Of a stretch of 64,000 nt of DNA, positions 7,680 to 16,830 are shown piece by piece. The stretch comes from JAJDOD01 sp050299835 (GTDB taxonomy: Bacteria > Pseudomonadota > Alphaproteobacteria > Rhodobacterales > Rhodobacteraceae): positions 1 to 64,000 of the forward strand of contig JBNKWP010000011.1 of NCBI GenBank assembly GCA_050299835.1. The letters are read 5' to 3'. The stretch's first letter is position 1. Every line of letters begins with the position of its first letter. Made by a program: the position numbers and the translations under genes. The notes beneath the pieces were generated by a model. It worked only from the letters and a program-made list of their open reading frames with translations, ran no database searches and was not told the DNA's origin.

Positions 7680-9164
7680 TCAGCTATCGACCGACAGGCA
7701 GAGATACTTCAGCTCCATGAACTCATCCATCCCGTGCCGGCTGCCTTCGCGGCCAAGGCCGGATTGCTTGACGCCGCCGAAGGGCGCGACCTCGGTCGAG
7801 ATGAGGCCGGTGTTGATGCCGACCATGCCGTATTCCAGCGCTTCCGACACTTTGGTGATCCGGTCCACGTTCTTGGCGTAGAAATAGCAGGCGAGGCCGA
7901 AGATCGTGTCATTGGCGTAGCCGATCACCTCGTCATCGGTCTCGAACTTGAAGAGCGGGGCGAGGGGGCCGAAGGTTTCTTCCTTGGCAAAGACCATGTC
8001 CTGAGTGGCGCCGGTGAGGATGGTCGGTTCGAAAAAGGTTCCGCCAAGGTCGTGCGGCTTGCCGCCGGTCAGAACCGACGCGCCTTTCGCGGTGGCGTCC
8101 TTGATGTGGTCCTGCACCTTCTCCACCGCCTCTTCGTTGATCAGCGGACCAAGCTGGCTGCCGTCGGACAGGCCGTCGCCGACCTTCATCGCTTCCACCG
8201 CCGCTTTCAGCTTCGCCGCGAAGGCGTCATAGACGCCCGCCTGCACATAGATGCGGTTGGCGCAGACGCAGGTCTGGCCGTTGTTGCGGTATTTGGAGAT
8301 CATCGCGCCTTCGACAGCCGCATCGAGATCGGCGTCGTCGAAGACGATGAAGGGGGCGTTGCCGCCCAGTTCCATCGAGCACTTCATCACCTGGTCGGCG
8401 GCCTGCTTCAACAGGATGCGTCCCACTTCGGTCGAGCCGGTGAAGGTGAGTTTGCGGACAGCCGGGTTTTCGCAGAATTCCTTGCCGATGTCGGAGGAGC
8501 GCGAGGAGGGGATGATCGACAGCACGCCTTTCGGGATGCCCGCGCGGTCGGCAAGGACGCCAAGCGCCAGCGCGGAGAGCGGGGTTTCGGCGGCGGGGCG
8601 GGCGACGAAGGCGCAGCCCGCGGCCAGTGCCGGGCCGACCTTGCGGGTGATCATGGCGTTGGGGAAGTTCCAGGGCGTGATGGAGGCCGCGACGCCGATC
8701 GGTTGCGAGATCACGGTGATCCGCTTGTCGCGCTGGTGGCCCGGGACGGTTTCGCCATAGGCGCGTTTGGCTTCTTCCGCGAACCACTCGATGAAGGACG
8801 CGCCGTAGAGGATCTCGCCCTTGGCTTCCGCATGCGGCTTGCCTTGCTCGGCGGTCAGGATGGTGCCGAGGTCGTCGGCGTTCTCCACCATCAGGTCGAA
8901 CCAGCGGCGGAGCACGGCGGCGCGTTCCTTGCCGGTCCATTTCGCCCAGTCCTTCTGCGCCTTTTCGGCGGCGGCGATGGCGCGGGCGGTCTCGGTCCGG
9001 GCGAGGTCGGCGACTTGGGCGATCACGTCGCCGCGGGCGGGGTTGGTGACGTCGAAGGTCGCGCCGTCATCGGCATCGGCCCAGTCGCCCGCAAGATAGG
9101 CCTTGGTGGCGAGCAGGGACGGATCCTTCAGAAGGGCGGCGAGATCGGTGTTCTGGTCGAGCAT
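7680..9164 (-). CDS. gabD: NAD(P)-dependent succinate-semialdehyde dehydrogenase
   Basis: 494 residues, typical GabD size. Motifs: PWNFPNAMITRK (cofactor site), FTGSTEVG, the general-base glutamate in MELGGNAPF, and the nucleophilic cysteine in NNGQTCVC (Cys299). The reaction is oxidation of succinic semialdehyde to succinate, the last step of 4-aminobutyrate and related omega-amino acid catabolism; in a few bacteria the same subfamily oxidises glutarate semialdehyde. It is the third gene of a minus-strand set with a class III aminotransferase and an FMN protein, an arrangement that fits amine to aldehyde to acid conversion. The 26-base gap to the upstream gene suggests co-transcription. Confidence 0.92.
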   Translation of the reverse strand: MLDQNTDLAALLKDPSLLATKAYLAGDWADADDGATFDVTNPARGDVIAQVADLARTETARAIAAAEKAQKDWAKWTGKERAAVLRRWFDLMVENADDLGTILTAEQGKPHAEAKGEILYGASFIEWFAEEAKRAYGETVPGHQRDKRITVISQPIGVAASITPWNFPNAMITRKVGPALAAGCAFVARPAAETPLSALALGVLADRAGIPKGVLSIIPSSRSSDIGKEFCENPAVRKLTFTGSTEVGRILLKQAADQVMKCSMELGGNAPFIVFDDADLDAAVEGAMISKYRNNGQTCVCANRIYVQAGVYDAFAAKLKAAVEAMKVGDGLSDGSQLGPLINEEAVEKVQDHIKDATAKGASVLTGGKPHDLGGTFFEPTILTGATQDMVFAKEETFGPLAPLFKFETDDEVIGYANDTIFGLACYFYAKNVDRITKVSEALEYGMVGINTGLISTEVAPFGGVKQSGLGREGSRHGMDEFMELKYLCLSVDS

Positions 9165-9190
9165 GGCGGGACTTTCTTGATAGGTATCGT

Positions 9191-10786
9191 TCAGGCAACG
9201 TCGAAGGGTTCGAAGTCTTCGGCGCGGGAGCGGTGCCAGCGGGCGATGTAGCCGAAGTCGTCTTCTTCGCCGCGGATCAGGAACCCTTCCGGTAGATATG
9301 GGTAGACATCCGCGCCTGTCACCATGTCGCGGTCTCTTTCCCGCATCAACAGGTGATGGGGCAGGAAATCGCCGGGGTGGGAGAGGCCGGCGGCCCCGGT
9401 CATCTCCGCCAGCGCCTTCAGGGTGTTCTTGTGGAAGCGATAGACGCGTTCGGATTTTTCGGGGACGTTGAGCGCGCGCTGACGCGACTTGTCCTGGGTG
9501 GCGACGCCGACCGGGCAATGGTTGGTATGGCAGGCCTGGGCCTGGATGCAGCCGACGGCGAACATGAAACCGCGCGCGGAGTTGGCCCAGTCGGCGCCGA
9601 GAGCGAGCGCCTTGGCGATCTCGAAGGAGGTGATGAGCTTTCCTGAAGCGCCGATCTTGAGCCGGTGACGCAGGCCCGCGCCGCGCAGCGTGTTGTGGGC
9701 GAAGACCAGGCCTTCGACCAGCGGCATTCCCATATGGTTGGCGAATTCGAGCGGCGCCGCGCCGGTGCCGCCTTCCTTGCCGTCGATGACGATGAAGTCG
9801 GGCACGATGTCGGTTTCCAGCATCGCCTTGACGATGCACATGAATTCGCGCCGGTGGCCGATGCAGAGCTTGAAGCCGACGGGCTTGCCGCTGGCATTGT
9901 CGCGCATGGTCTTGATGAACTGCACCAGTTCGAGCGGCGTCGAAAATTCGGGATGCGAGGAGGGGGAGACGCAATCGCGGTCCATCGGGATGCCGCGCGC
10001 CTCGGCAATTTCCGGGCTGATCTTGGAGGCGGGGAGGACGCCGCCGTGGCCGGGTTTCGCGCCCTGGCTGAGTTTCAGTTCCACCATCTTCACCTGGCTG
10101 TCGGCGGCCTGTTCGCGGAACTTGTCCACGTCGAAGCGGCCATCCTCGGTTCGGCAGCCGAAATATCCCGAGCCGATTTCCCAGATCAGGTCGCCGCCGC
10201 CTTCGCGGTGATAGCGGCTGATGCTACCTTCACCGGTGTCATGGGCGAAGCCGCCCTTGGCCGCGCCCTTGTTGAGCGCACTGATGGCGTTGCCGGAAAG
10301 TGAGCCGAAGGACATGGCGGAAATGTTGTAGATCGAGGCGTCATAGGGGTTTTCGCAGGCCTCGCCGCCGATGCGGATGCGGAAATTGTGATCCTCGATA
10401 TGTTTGGGCGCGACCGAATGGGTGATCCATTCATAGCCGGAATCGTAGACCCGTTTGCGGGTGCCGAAGGGACGTTTGTCTTCCACGCCCTTTGCCCGCT
10501 GGTAGACGATGGAGCGTTCGTCGCGGGAGAACGGTTCCTCGTCCTGGTCGCTTTCGATCAGGTATTGCCGGATCTCGGGGCGGATGCCTTCGAAAAGGAA
10601 CCGCATGTGGCCGATGACCGGGTAATTGCGGAGGATCGAGTGGCTGGGCTGTGTGATGTCGTAGATGCCGAGTGCGCTGAGAGCGCCGAAGAGGATCAGG
10701 CCGAGCCAGAACAAGGGCGACCATGCAAGGCCGATGGACGACAGAACGGCGAGCGCGACGCAGCCGATCAGGACGGAAAAACGCAT
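9191..10786 (-). CDS. Membrane-anchored FMN-binding glutamate synthase family protein
   Basis: 531 residues. Two N-terminal membrane helices (about residues 4-45) precede a domain equivalent to the FMN/Fe-S part of the glutamate synthase large subunit: SAMSFGSLSGNAISALNKGA, SQGAKPGHGG, DGKEGGTGAAP and the cysteine-rich CIQAQACHTNHCPVGVATQ. It lacks the amidotransferase domain, so it is a stand-alone GltB-like oxidoreductase of unsettled function. It lies 10 bases downstream of the class III aminotransferase and upstream of gabD. It could recycle glutamate or an electron carrier for the transaminase, but that is conjecture. Confidence 0.88.
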   Translation of the reverse strand: MRFSVLIGCVALAVLSSIGLAWSPLFWLGLILFGALSALGIYDITQPSHSILRNYPVIGHMRFLFEGIRPEIRQYLIESDQDEEPFSRDERSIVYQRAKGVEDKRPFGTRKRVYDSGYEWITHSVAPKHIEDHNFRIRIGGEACENPYDASIYNISAMSFGSLSGNAISALNKGAAKGGFAHDTGEGSISRYHREGGGDLIWEIGSGYFGCRTEDGRFDVDKFREQAADSQVKMVELKLSQGAKPGHGGVLPASKISPEIAEARGIPMDRDCVSPSSHPEFSTPLELVQFIKTMRDNASGKPVGFKLCIGHRREFMCIVKAMLETDIVPDFIVIDGKEGGTGAAPLEFANHMGMPLVEGLVFAHNTLRGAGLRHRLKIGASGKLITSFEIAKALALGADWANSARGFMFAVGCIQAQACHTNHCPVGVATQDKSRQRALNVPEKSERVYRFHKNTLKALAEMTGAAGLSHPGDFLPHHLLMRERDRDMVTGADVYPYLPEGFLIRGEEDDFGYIARWHRSRAEDFEPFDVA

Positions 10787-10796
10787 GGGGTCCTCC

Positions 10797-12116
10797 TCAG
10801 ATGACGGAAGAGATGGCGCGGTCGAGCTTGTCCGTCAACTCGTCCAGTTGCGCGTCCTCGATGATAAAGGGGGGGGCGATCAGGACGTGATCGCCCTGGC
10901 GTCCGTCGATGGTGCCCGACATCGGGTAGCAGATCAGTCCTTCGGCGAAGGCGGCTTTCTTGATCTTTGCCGCGACGCCTTTGGCGGGATCGAAGGGGGC
11001 TTTGGTGTCGCGGTCGGCGACCAGTTCGATGCCACGGAAGAGGCCGCGTCCGCGTATGTCGCCCACATGTGCGTGCTGACCGAAACGGTCTTCGAGGCGG
11101 TCGTGCAATGCCGCGCCCTGGGTCTGAACGCGCTCGATCAGTCCGCGGTCGAGGATGGCGGATACCACGGCATGACCGGCGGCGGCGGCGGTTGGGTGGC
11201 CGAGATAGGTGTGGCCGTGCTGGAAAAAGCCGGTGCCGTTCTTGATGGTGTCATGGATCTCGGCAGTGCAGAGCATTGCGCCGATGGGCTGGTAGCCCGC
11301 GCCGAGACCCTTGGCGATACAGGCGATGTCCGGCGCGATGCCGTCCTGTTCGCAGGCGAAAAGACTGCCGGTTCTACCCATGCCGCACATCACCTCGTCG
11401 AGGATCAAAAGGATGCCGTAAGTATCACAAATCTCTCGTATTCTTTTGAAATAGCCCGGCGCGGGGGCGAGCGCCCCGGCGGTGGCGCCGACGACCGGTT
11501 CGGCCATAAAGGCCATGACCGTTTGCGGGCCGACGCGCAGAAGTTCGTCTTCCAGTGCTTGCGCGGCGCGGAGGCCATAGTCTTCGGCGCTCTCATCGTC
11601 GCGGCGGTGGCGGTATTCGTAACACGGGTCGATATGGCTGACGTCGAGCAGAAGCGGCGCGAATTGCTGCCGTCGCCATTCATTGCCGCCCGCGCTCAGC
11701 GCCCCGATGGTGTTGCCGTGGTAGCTTTGCTTGCGGGCGATCAGGCGGCCGCGCCCGGGTTCGCCTTTCTCAACCCAGTATTGCCGCGCCAGCTTGATCG
11801 CGGATTCGGTCGCTTCCGATCCGCCGGAGACGAGATAGACGCGGTCGAGTTCGCCCGGTGCATGTTCGATGAGAAGGTCGGCGAGCCGTTCAGCGGGCTC
11901 GGAGGTGAAGAATCCGGTATGCGCGAATGCGAGCTGGTCGAGTTGCGCGGTGATGGCGGCGCGGACCGCCGGATCGCTGTGTCCGAGGCAGGAAACCGCC
12001 GCGCCACCCGAACCGTCAAGATAGCGTTTGCCATTTGAATCAATGAGGTAGCATCCCTCTCCCGAGACCGCCGTGGGCGGTGTGGCGTGGCAATGGCGGG
12101 CAAAGATATGGGACAT
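10797..12116 (-). CDS. Class III (omega-amino acid type) aminotransferase
   Basis: 439 residues. Fold-type I markers: SGGSEATESAIKLARQYW, YHGNT, AEPVVG, ILDEVMCGMGRTG (PLP-binding Asp) and the lysine in CIAKGLGAGYQPIG (Lys269). The family moves amino groups from omega-amino acids, diamines or beta-alanine to pyruvate or 2-oxoglutarate. With gabD in the same operon, a 4-aminobutyrate-like substrate is plausible, though the sequence does not settle this. The start at 12116 is chosen because the conserved N-terminus (MSHIFARH) begins there; the preceding region is the divergent promoter facing the TAXI transporter. Confidence 0.9.
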   Translation of the reverse strand: MSHIFARHCHATPPTAVSGEGCYLIDSNGKRYLDGSGGAAVSCLGHSDPAVRAAITAQLDQLAFAHTGFFTSEPAERLADLLIEHAPGELDRVYLVSGGSEATESAIKLARQYWVEKGEPGRGRLIARKQSYHGNTIGALSAGGNEWRRQQFAPLLLDVSHIDPCYEYRHRRDDESAEDYGLRAAQALEDELLRVGPQTVMAFMAEPVVGATAGALAPAPGYFKRIREICDTYGILLILDEVMCGMGRTGSLFACEQDGIAPDIACIAKGLGAGYQPIGAMLCTAEIHDTIKNGTGFFQHGHTYLGHPTAAAAGHAVVSAILDRGLIERVQTQGAALHDRLEDRFGQHAHVGDIRGRGLFRGIELVADRDTKAPFDPAKGVAAKIKKAAFAEGLICYPMSGTIDGRQGDHVLIAPPFIIEDAQLDELTDKLDRAISSVI

Positions 12117-12464
12117 CGGGACACCCTTCGTGTTTCGATTATGGCAATTCCGGATGCCATCAGACTGGCTCATTCCGCGCGTTGTGCAAGGCCTGTTCGC
12201 CCTGTGGTTTGCGGAGGCACCGGGACCGGCGGGCAAGATTCGGGTTGACGGAACGGTGGCTAAGGGCTTGGAATACCGCTCAGGTACTGGAGTTCCCAGA
12301 GAACCTTTTGGATTTTGGCCTTGGAATGTGGCGGGGTGTGTATTGCCTCGTAGGGATGGCCAGCCGGGTGAAAATTGAAATGATCGACCGGGGAGTCTAG
12401 GCTGCTGTGTCACCACGCGGCCCTGAGGGCTGTGTTAAAATAAAGAAAAGACAGGGAGTTACAG
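12117..12464. other. Divergent promoter region between the aminotransferase and TAXI operons
   Basis: A 348-base gap with small open frames but no recognisable protein. It must hold both divergent promoters. The right end is AT-rich (GTTAAAATAAAGAAAAG) and supplies an AGGGAG ribosome site before the TAXI protein. No clear operator was seen. Confidence 0.5.
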
Positions 12465-13427
12465 ATGAAAATTCTTAAACTTGGTGCGATTCTCTCGGTT
12501 GCCCTCATGACGGGCCAGACCGCAACCGCACAGGAGAAGTTCATTACCATCGGCACTGGTGGTCAGACCGGCGTTTACTTTGTTGTCGGCCAGTCGATCT
12601 GCCGTCTTGTGAACCGTGGCTCCGCCGATCACGGGCTGAAATGCACCGCGCCGTCTACCGGCGGCTCGATTGCCAACATTAACGCCATCAAGGCCGGCGA
12701 CATGGATATGGGCGTGGCCCAGTCGGACTGGCAGTTCCATGCCTTCAACGGGTCTTCGCAGTTCGAGGGCGACAAGTTCGACAAGCTGCGGGCTGTCTTC
12801 TCGGTCCATGGCGAGCCGTTCACGGTCGTTGCCCGTGCCGATAGCGGAATTGCCAGCTTCGATGACATGTTCGGCAAGCGCGTGAATGTAGGCAACCCCG
12901 GGTCGGGCCAGCGGGCGACGATGGATGTCGTGCTGAACGCGATGGGCAAGTCGGATGCCGATTTCGCACTGGCGTCTGAACTGAAACCGGCGGAACAGTC
13001 GGCGGCTTTGGGCGACAACAAGGTGGATGCGATCATCTACACGGTTGGTCATCCGAACGGTTCGATCCAGGAGGCGACCTCGACGGTTGACGCCAAGCTG
13101 GTCAACGTGACCGGCGATGCCATCGACAAGCTGGTGGCAGACAACCCCTATTACGCCAAGGCTACGATCCCCGGCGGGCTCTACAAGGGCAATGACGAGG
13201 ATGTTCAGACCTTTGGTGTGAAGGCGACCTTCGTGACCTCGGCCGATGTCGATGACGAGGTTGTCTATACGGTCGTGAAAGCCGTCTTTGACAATTTCGA
13301 CCGCTTCAAGGGTCTGCACCCCGCCTTCGCGAACCTGAAGGAAGAAGACATGATCGCAGACGGTCTTTCCGCGCCGCTGCATCCGGGTGCCGAGAAGTAT
13401 TACAAGGAACGCGGCTGGATCAACTGA
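12465..13427 (+). CDS. TAXI-family TRAP transporter solute-binding protein
   Basis: 320 residues with a cleavable signal peptide (about residues 1-22, ending TATAQ). The mature start FITIGTGGQTGVYF and the later segment GGSIANINAIKAGDMDMGVAQSD are hallmarks of TAXI proteins, which bind ligand (glutamate, 2-oxoglutarate or similar in known cases) and pass it to a fused TRAP permease. That permease is the next gene, separated by 116 bases containing a stable hairpin that may favour higher yield of the binding protein. A glutamate-family ligand would match the gamma-glutamyl and HyuAB themes nearby, but this is inference. Confidence 0.93.
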   Translation: MKILKLGAILSVALMTGQTATAQEKFITIGTGGQTGVYFVVGQSICRLVNRGSADHGLKCTAPSTGGSIANINAIKAGDMDMGVAQSDWQFHAFNGSSQFEGDKFDKLRAVFSVHGEPFTVVARADSGIASFDDMFGKRVNVGNPGSGQRATMDVVLNAMGKSDADFALASELKPAEQSAALGDNKVDAIIYTVGHPNGSIQEATSTVDAKLVNVTGDAIDKLVADNPYYAKATIPGGLYKGNDEDVQTFGVKATFVTSADVDDEVVYTVVKAVFDNFDRFKGLHPAFANLKEEDMIADGLSAPLHPGAEKYYKERGWIN

Positions 13428-13451
13428 TCCGCGTGACGCTTTGAAAACATT

Positions 13452-13477
13452 GGCGCCTCCGCTTTGGCGGGGGTGCC
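13452..13477 (+). other. Stem-loop between TAXI binding protein and permease
   Basis: GGCGCCTCCGC (13452-13462) pairs with GCGGGGGTGCC (13467-13477), two G-U wobbles, four-base loop, about 25 bases after the binding-protein stop. Probably an mRNA stabiliser or partial terminator. Confidence 0.6.
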
Positions 13478-13543
13478 GTGCGGGACCCAACAAAAACCAA
13501 TCCGCACGCAAAGACCGACCAACGCAGCCGGGGGACATTATCC

Positions 13544-16315
13544 ATGAGCAACGACGAGCAATTCGAGGCGTCTGCCGTCGAAAACGAGGCGGCCGGGAAA
13601 GGTGGTCTGAGCCAGGAGGAACTTGACGAACTGGTTGCATCCTCCGACACGGGCGGTCGAAGCCCGAGTGCGGGGGTGGCGAAACTTCTGGTCGTCGTGG
13701 CACTGGTCTGGTCTCTGTTCCAGCTTTGGATCGCCTCGCCCTTGCCCTTCATGATCGGGTGGGGGGTCTTCAACGACACCGAGGCGCGGTCGTTCCACCT
13801 TGCCTTCGCGCTGTTCCTGGCGTTTGCGGCCTATCCCGCCGCACGGAGCCCCGCTCAGCTTGGGCTGGCCTTCGTGGTTCCGGCCTTGCTGACCGTTCTG
13901 TTCATGTACGGAGCGAAGGAAGGCGTTCCGGTCTGGTGGGTGCCCATTCCCGGCATCCTGCTGATCGCGTCGATCTGGTTCGGCTCGCCCAAGAATTACA
14001 TTCCGTTTTGGGAATGGGGTCTGGCCATCGTCGGCGCGATGGCGGCGCTTTACCTTTATGTTTTCTATGACGGGATTGCGACGCGCGTGGGCGCGCCGAT
14101 CCTGCAGGATTATGTGGTCGCGGTCATCGGCATCCTATTGCTGCTGGAAGCCACGCGCCGCGCACTTGGCCCGGCTTTGATGATCGTGGCGACGGTGTTC
14201 CTGGCCTATACGTTCCTTGGACCGATGATGCCGTCTATCATCGCGCATAAGGGCAATAGCCTGTCGGAGGTGGTGAACCACCAGTGGATCACGACGGAAG
14301 GTGTGTTCGGCATCGCGCTTGGCGTATCGACCTCCTTCGTGTTCCTTTTCGTGCTGTTCGGCTCGCTTCTCGATAAGGCCGGAGCTGGCAACTATTTCAT
14401 CCAGGTTGCGTTCAGCCTGATGGGTCACATGCGGGGCGGACCGGCGAAGGCTGCCGTGGTCTCTTCGGCCATGACCGGGCTGATCTCGGGGTCGTCGATT
14501 GCCAACGTGGTGACGACCGGGACATTTACCATTCCGCTGATGAAGCGCGTCGGCTTCTCGTCAGAGAAAGCGGGCGCGGTCGAGGTGGCGTCTTCGGTCA
14601 ACGGGCAGATCATGCCTCCGGTCATGGGGGCCGCGGCCTTCCTGATGGTCGAATATGTGGGCATTCCCTATTTCGACGTGGTCAAGCATGCCTTCGTGCC
14701 TGCCGTCATCTCTTACATCGCGCTGGTCTATATCGTTCATCTGGAGGCGATGAAGGCGAACATGCAGGGTCTGCCGCGTCCGGTGGAGCCAAAGCCCTGG
14801 GTGGCATGGCTGATCTCGATTGCCTTCACCATCGCGGCGATCTGTGCGCTGAGTTTCGCGGTTTACTACCTGATGGGGTGGATCAGGCCGACTTTCGGGT
14901 CTGCGGCGCTTTGGGTCGTCTTCGCCTTCCTGACGGCGGTCTATATCGGACTTCTGTGGGTCGCCTCGCGGGAAGAGCCGCTGAAGATGGAGGACCCGAA
15001 CGCGCCGGTGACATCGCTCCCGATCCCGGGACCGACGATCCGCGCGGGTCTGCATTACATCCTGCCGGTCGTGGTGCTGGTCTGGGCGCTGATGGTGGAC
15101 CGGCTCAGCCCCGGCCTGTCGGCCTTCTGGGCGGCGAGTTTCATGATCTTCATCCTTGTAACGCAGCGCCCGCTGATGGCGATCTTGCGCGGCGGTCAGG
15201 ACTTTGCCGGAGAGATAAGGGCCGGGTTCACCGACCTGATCGAGGGTCTGGTGGCCGGTGCGCGGAACATGATCGGCATCGGTATCGCCACGGCGACCGC
15301 CGGTATCATCGTGGGCGCGGTGAGTCAGACCGGCGTCGGCTCGGCTCTGGCGGATGTGGTCGAGGTTCTGTCGGGCGGCAATATCCTGGCGATCCTTGTC
15401 CTGACGGCAATCCTGTCGCTGATCCTGGGCATGGGCCTGCCGACCACGGCGAACTATATCGTGGTCTCGGCGCTGCTGGCCCCGGTGATCGTCACGCTAG
15501 GCCAGCAGAACGGGTTGATCGTGCCGCTGATCGCGGTGCATCTCTTTGTGTTCTATTTCGGGATCATGGCGGATGTGACGCCGCCGGTGGGGCTTGCCAG
15601 CTTCGCGGCCGCGGCGGTGTCGGGTGGCGACCCGATCCGAACCGGGGTGGTGGCGTTCTTCTATTCGCTGCGCACCGCGGCGCTGCCGTTCCTCTTCATC
15701 TTCAATACCGATCTGCTTCTGATCAATGTCGGCTGGGGGCAGGGGGTATTCGTCTTCATAACGGCGACGATCGCGATGCTGTTGTTCGCGGCGGCGACGC
15801 AGGGGTGGTTCCTGACAAGGAACCGGTTCTATGAGACAATTGCGCTTCTGCTGGTGGCCTTCACTTTCTTCCGCCCGGGGTTCTGGATGGACATGGTGGC
15901 ACCGCCCTTCGAGGAGGTCGCGCCTTCGGCCATCGAAGAGGCGGCGATGGAGACGGCGGTGGGCGAGAACCTGCGTTTGCAAGTGAGCGGCCTGAACGCC
16001 GTCGGCGATCCGGTGACCTTCACCGCGCTCTTGCCGGTGGGCGAGGGCGAGACCGGGCAGGACCGGCTGTTTGCCTCGGGTCTGGAGTACATCGTGAATG
16101 GCGAAGACGTCATCATCGACAACGTGGCCTTCGGCAGCCCGGCAGCGGAAGCCGGGTTCGACTGGGATCAGACCGTCGAGGTGGTGCGCAAGCCGGTCAG
16201 TCAGCCGTCGAAATACCTGATGTTCCTGCCGGCCCTCATCCTGCTGGGCCTGGTGGTGATGTTACAGCGGGGTCGGGCGCGGCCCGAACCCACCGCCGCA
16301 CCGGAAGGAGCCTGA
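13544..16315 (+). CDS. Fused DctQM TRAP transporter permease (TAXI type)
   Basis: 923 residues. A short acidic N-terminal leader is followed by about four helices equivalent to the small DctQ subunit, then by the DctM-like large part with the characteristic SSAMTGLISGSSIANVVTTG and LILGMGLPTTANYIVVSALL loops, and a C-terminal soluble extension near residues 790-890 ending in one more helix (DUF3394-like). Such fusions work with TAXI binding proteins, here the upstream gene. The ATG at 13544 is chosen over upstream codons because GGGGGAC precedes it. The UspA gene follows after three bases, so the three genes form one operon. Confidence 0.93.
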   Translation: MSNDEQFEASAVENEAAGKGGLSQEELDELVASSDTGGRSPSAGVAKLLVVVALVWSLFQLWIASPLPFMIGWGVFNDTEARSFHLAFALFLAFAAYPAARSPAQLGLAFVVPALLTVLFMYGAKEGVPVWWVPIPGILLIASIWFGSPKNYIPFWEWGLAIVGAMAALYLYVFYDGIATRVGAPILQDYVVAVIGILLLLEATRRALGPALMIVATVFLAYTFLGPMMPSIIAHKGNSLSEVVNHQWITTEGVFGIALGVSTSFVFLFVLFGSLLDKAGAGNYFIQVAFSLMGHMRGGPAKAAVVSSAMTGLISGSSIANVVTTGTFTIPLMKRVGFSSEKAGAVEVASSVNGQIMPPVMGAAAFLMVEYVGIPYFDVVKHAFVPAVISYIALVYIVHLEAMKANMQGLPRPVEPKPWVAWLISIAFTIAAICALSFAVYYLMGWIRPTFGSAALWVVFAFLTAVYIGLLWVASREEPLKMEDPNAPVTSLPIPGPTIRAGLHYILPVVVLVWALMVDRLSPGLSAFWAASFMIFILVTQRPLMAILRGGQDFAGEIRAGFTDLIEGLVAGARNMIGIGIATATAGIIVGAVSQTGVGSALADVVEVLSGGNILAILVLTAILSLILGMGLPTTANYIVVSALLAPVIVTLGQQNGLIVPLIAVHLFVFYFGIMADVTPPVGLASFAAAAVSGGDPIRTGVVAFFYSLRTAALPFLFIFNTDLLLINVGWGQGVFVFITATIAMLLFAAATQGWFLTRNRFYETIALLLVAFTFFRPGFWMDMVAPPFEEVAPSAIEEAAMETAVGENLRLQVSGLNAVGDPVTFTALLPVGEGETGQDRLFASGLEYIVNGEDVIIDNVAFGSPAAEAGFDWDQTVEVVRKPVSQPSKYLMFLPALILLGLVVMLQRGRARPEPTAAPEGA

Positions 16316-16318
16316 GCC

Positions 16319-16744
16319 ATGTATGATCGCGTATTGTTGCCCGTCGATGTGAACCATCCCGAAAGCTGGGACAAGGCGCTGCCTGCGGCACTTGAATGTG
16401 CCGGGCCGGATGGCGAGATCCATTTGCTTGGGATCGTTCAGGATCTGGGCGCGGCTGTCGTGTCGTCGTTCCTGCCGGAAGGGTTCGAGCAGAAGGCGAT
16501 GGAAAGGCTGAAGGCGGATCTGGTGGCGCTGGCGGGGAAGATCGTCCCGGAGGGTGTTACATCGGAGACGCATGTGGCGCATGGGCATGTGCCGGAGGCG
16601 ATCCTTCGGACGGCAGAGAAGCTGGGCGCGGACCTGATCGTCATGGCCTCGCACACACCGCATGATTTCCAGACGCTTCTGGTCGGTTCGAATGCGGACA
16701 AGGTTGTTCGGCATTCACCGATTTCGGTTTTGACGGTGCGATAG
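16319..16744 (+). CDS. Universal stress protein UspA family
   Basis: 141 residues. MYDRVLLPVDVNHPESWDKAL at the N-terminus and the C-terminal nucleotide-binding motif (VGSNADKVVRHSPISVLTVR) match single-domain Usp proteins that bind ATP. The gene follows the TAXI-TRAP permease by three bases; Usp proteins next to TRAP transporters (for example TeaD beside TeaABC) regulate transport activity by ATP-dependent assembly. A regulatory role for this importer is therefore likely, by analogy. Confidence 0.92.
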   Translation: MYDRVLLPVDVNHPESWDKALPAALECAGPDGEIHLLGIVQDLGAAVVSSFLPEGFEQKAMERLKADLVALAGKIVPEGVTSETHVAHGHVPEAILRTAEKLGADLIVMASHTPHDFQTLLVGSNADKVVRHSPISVLTVR

Positions 16745-16830
16745 GCGGACGGGTTCCGCATTGCGCGCCCCGCCGTTTCGGACGTAACACCGGGGCCGGA
16801 CGAATTCTTTCTGACGGTCGGGATGCACTG

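Noticed and set aside
7734..9251. A 505-codon open frame antisense to gabD
   Set aside because: GC-rich codon bias leaves the opposite strand open; its product is low-complexity (Gly/Asp/Arg/Val-rich) with no family motif, while the minus strand encodes a full aldehyde dehydrogenase.
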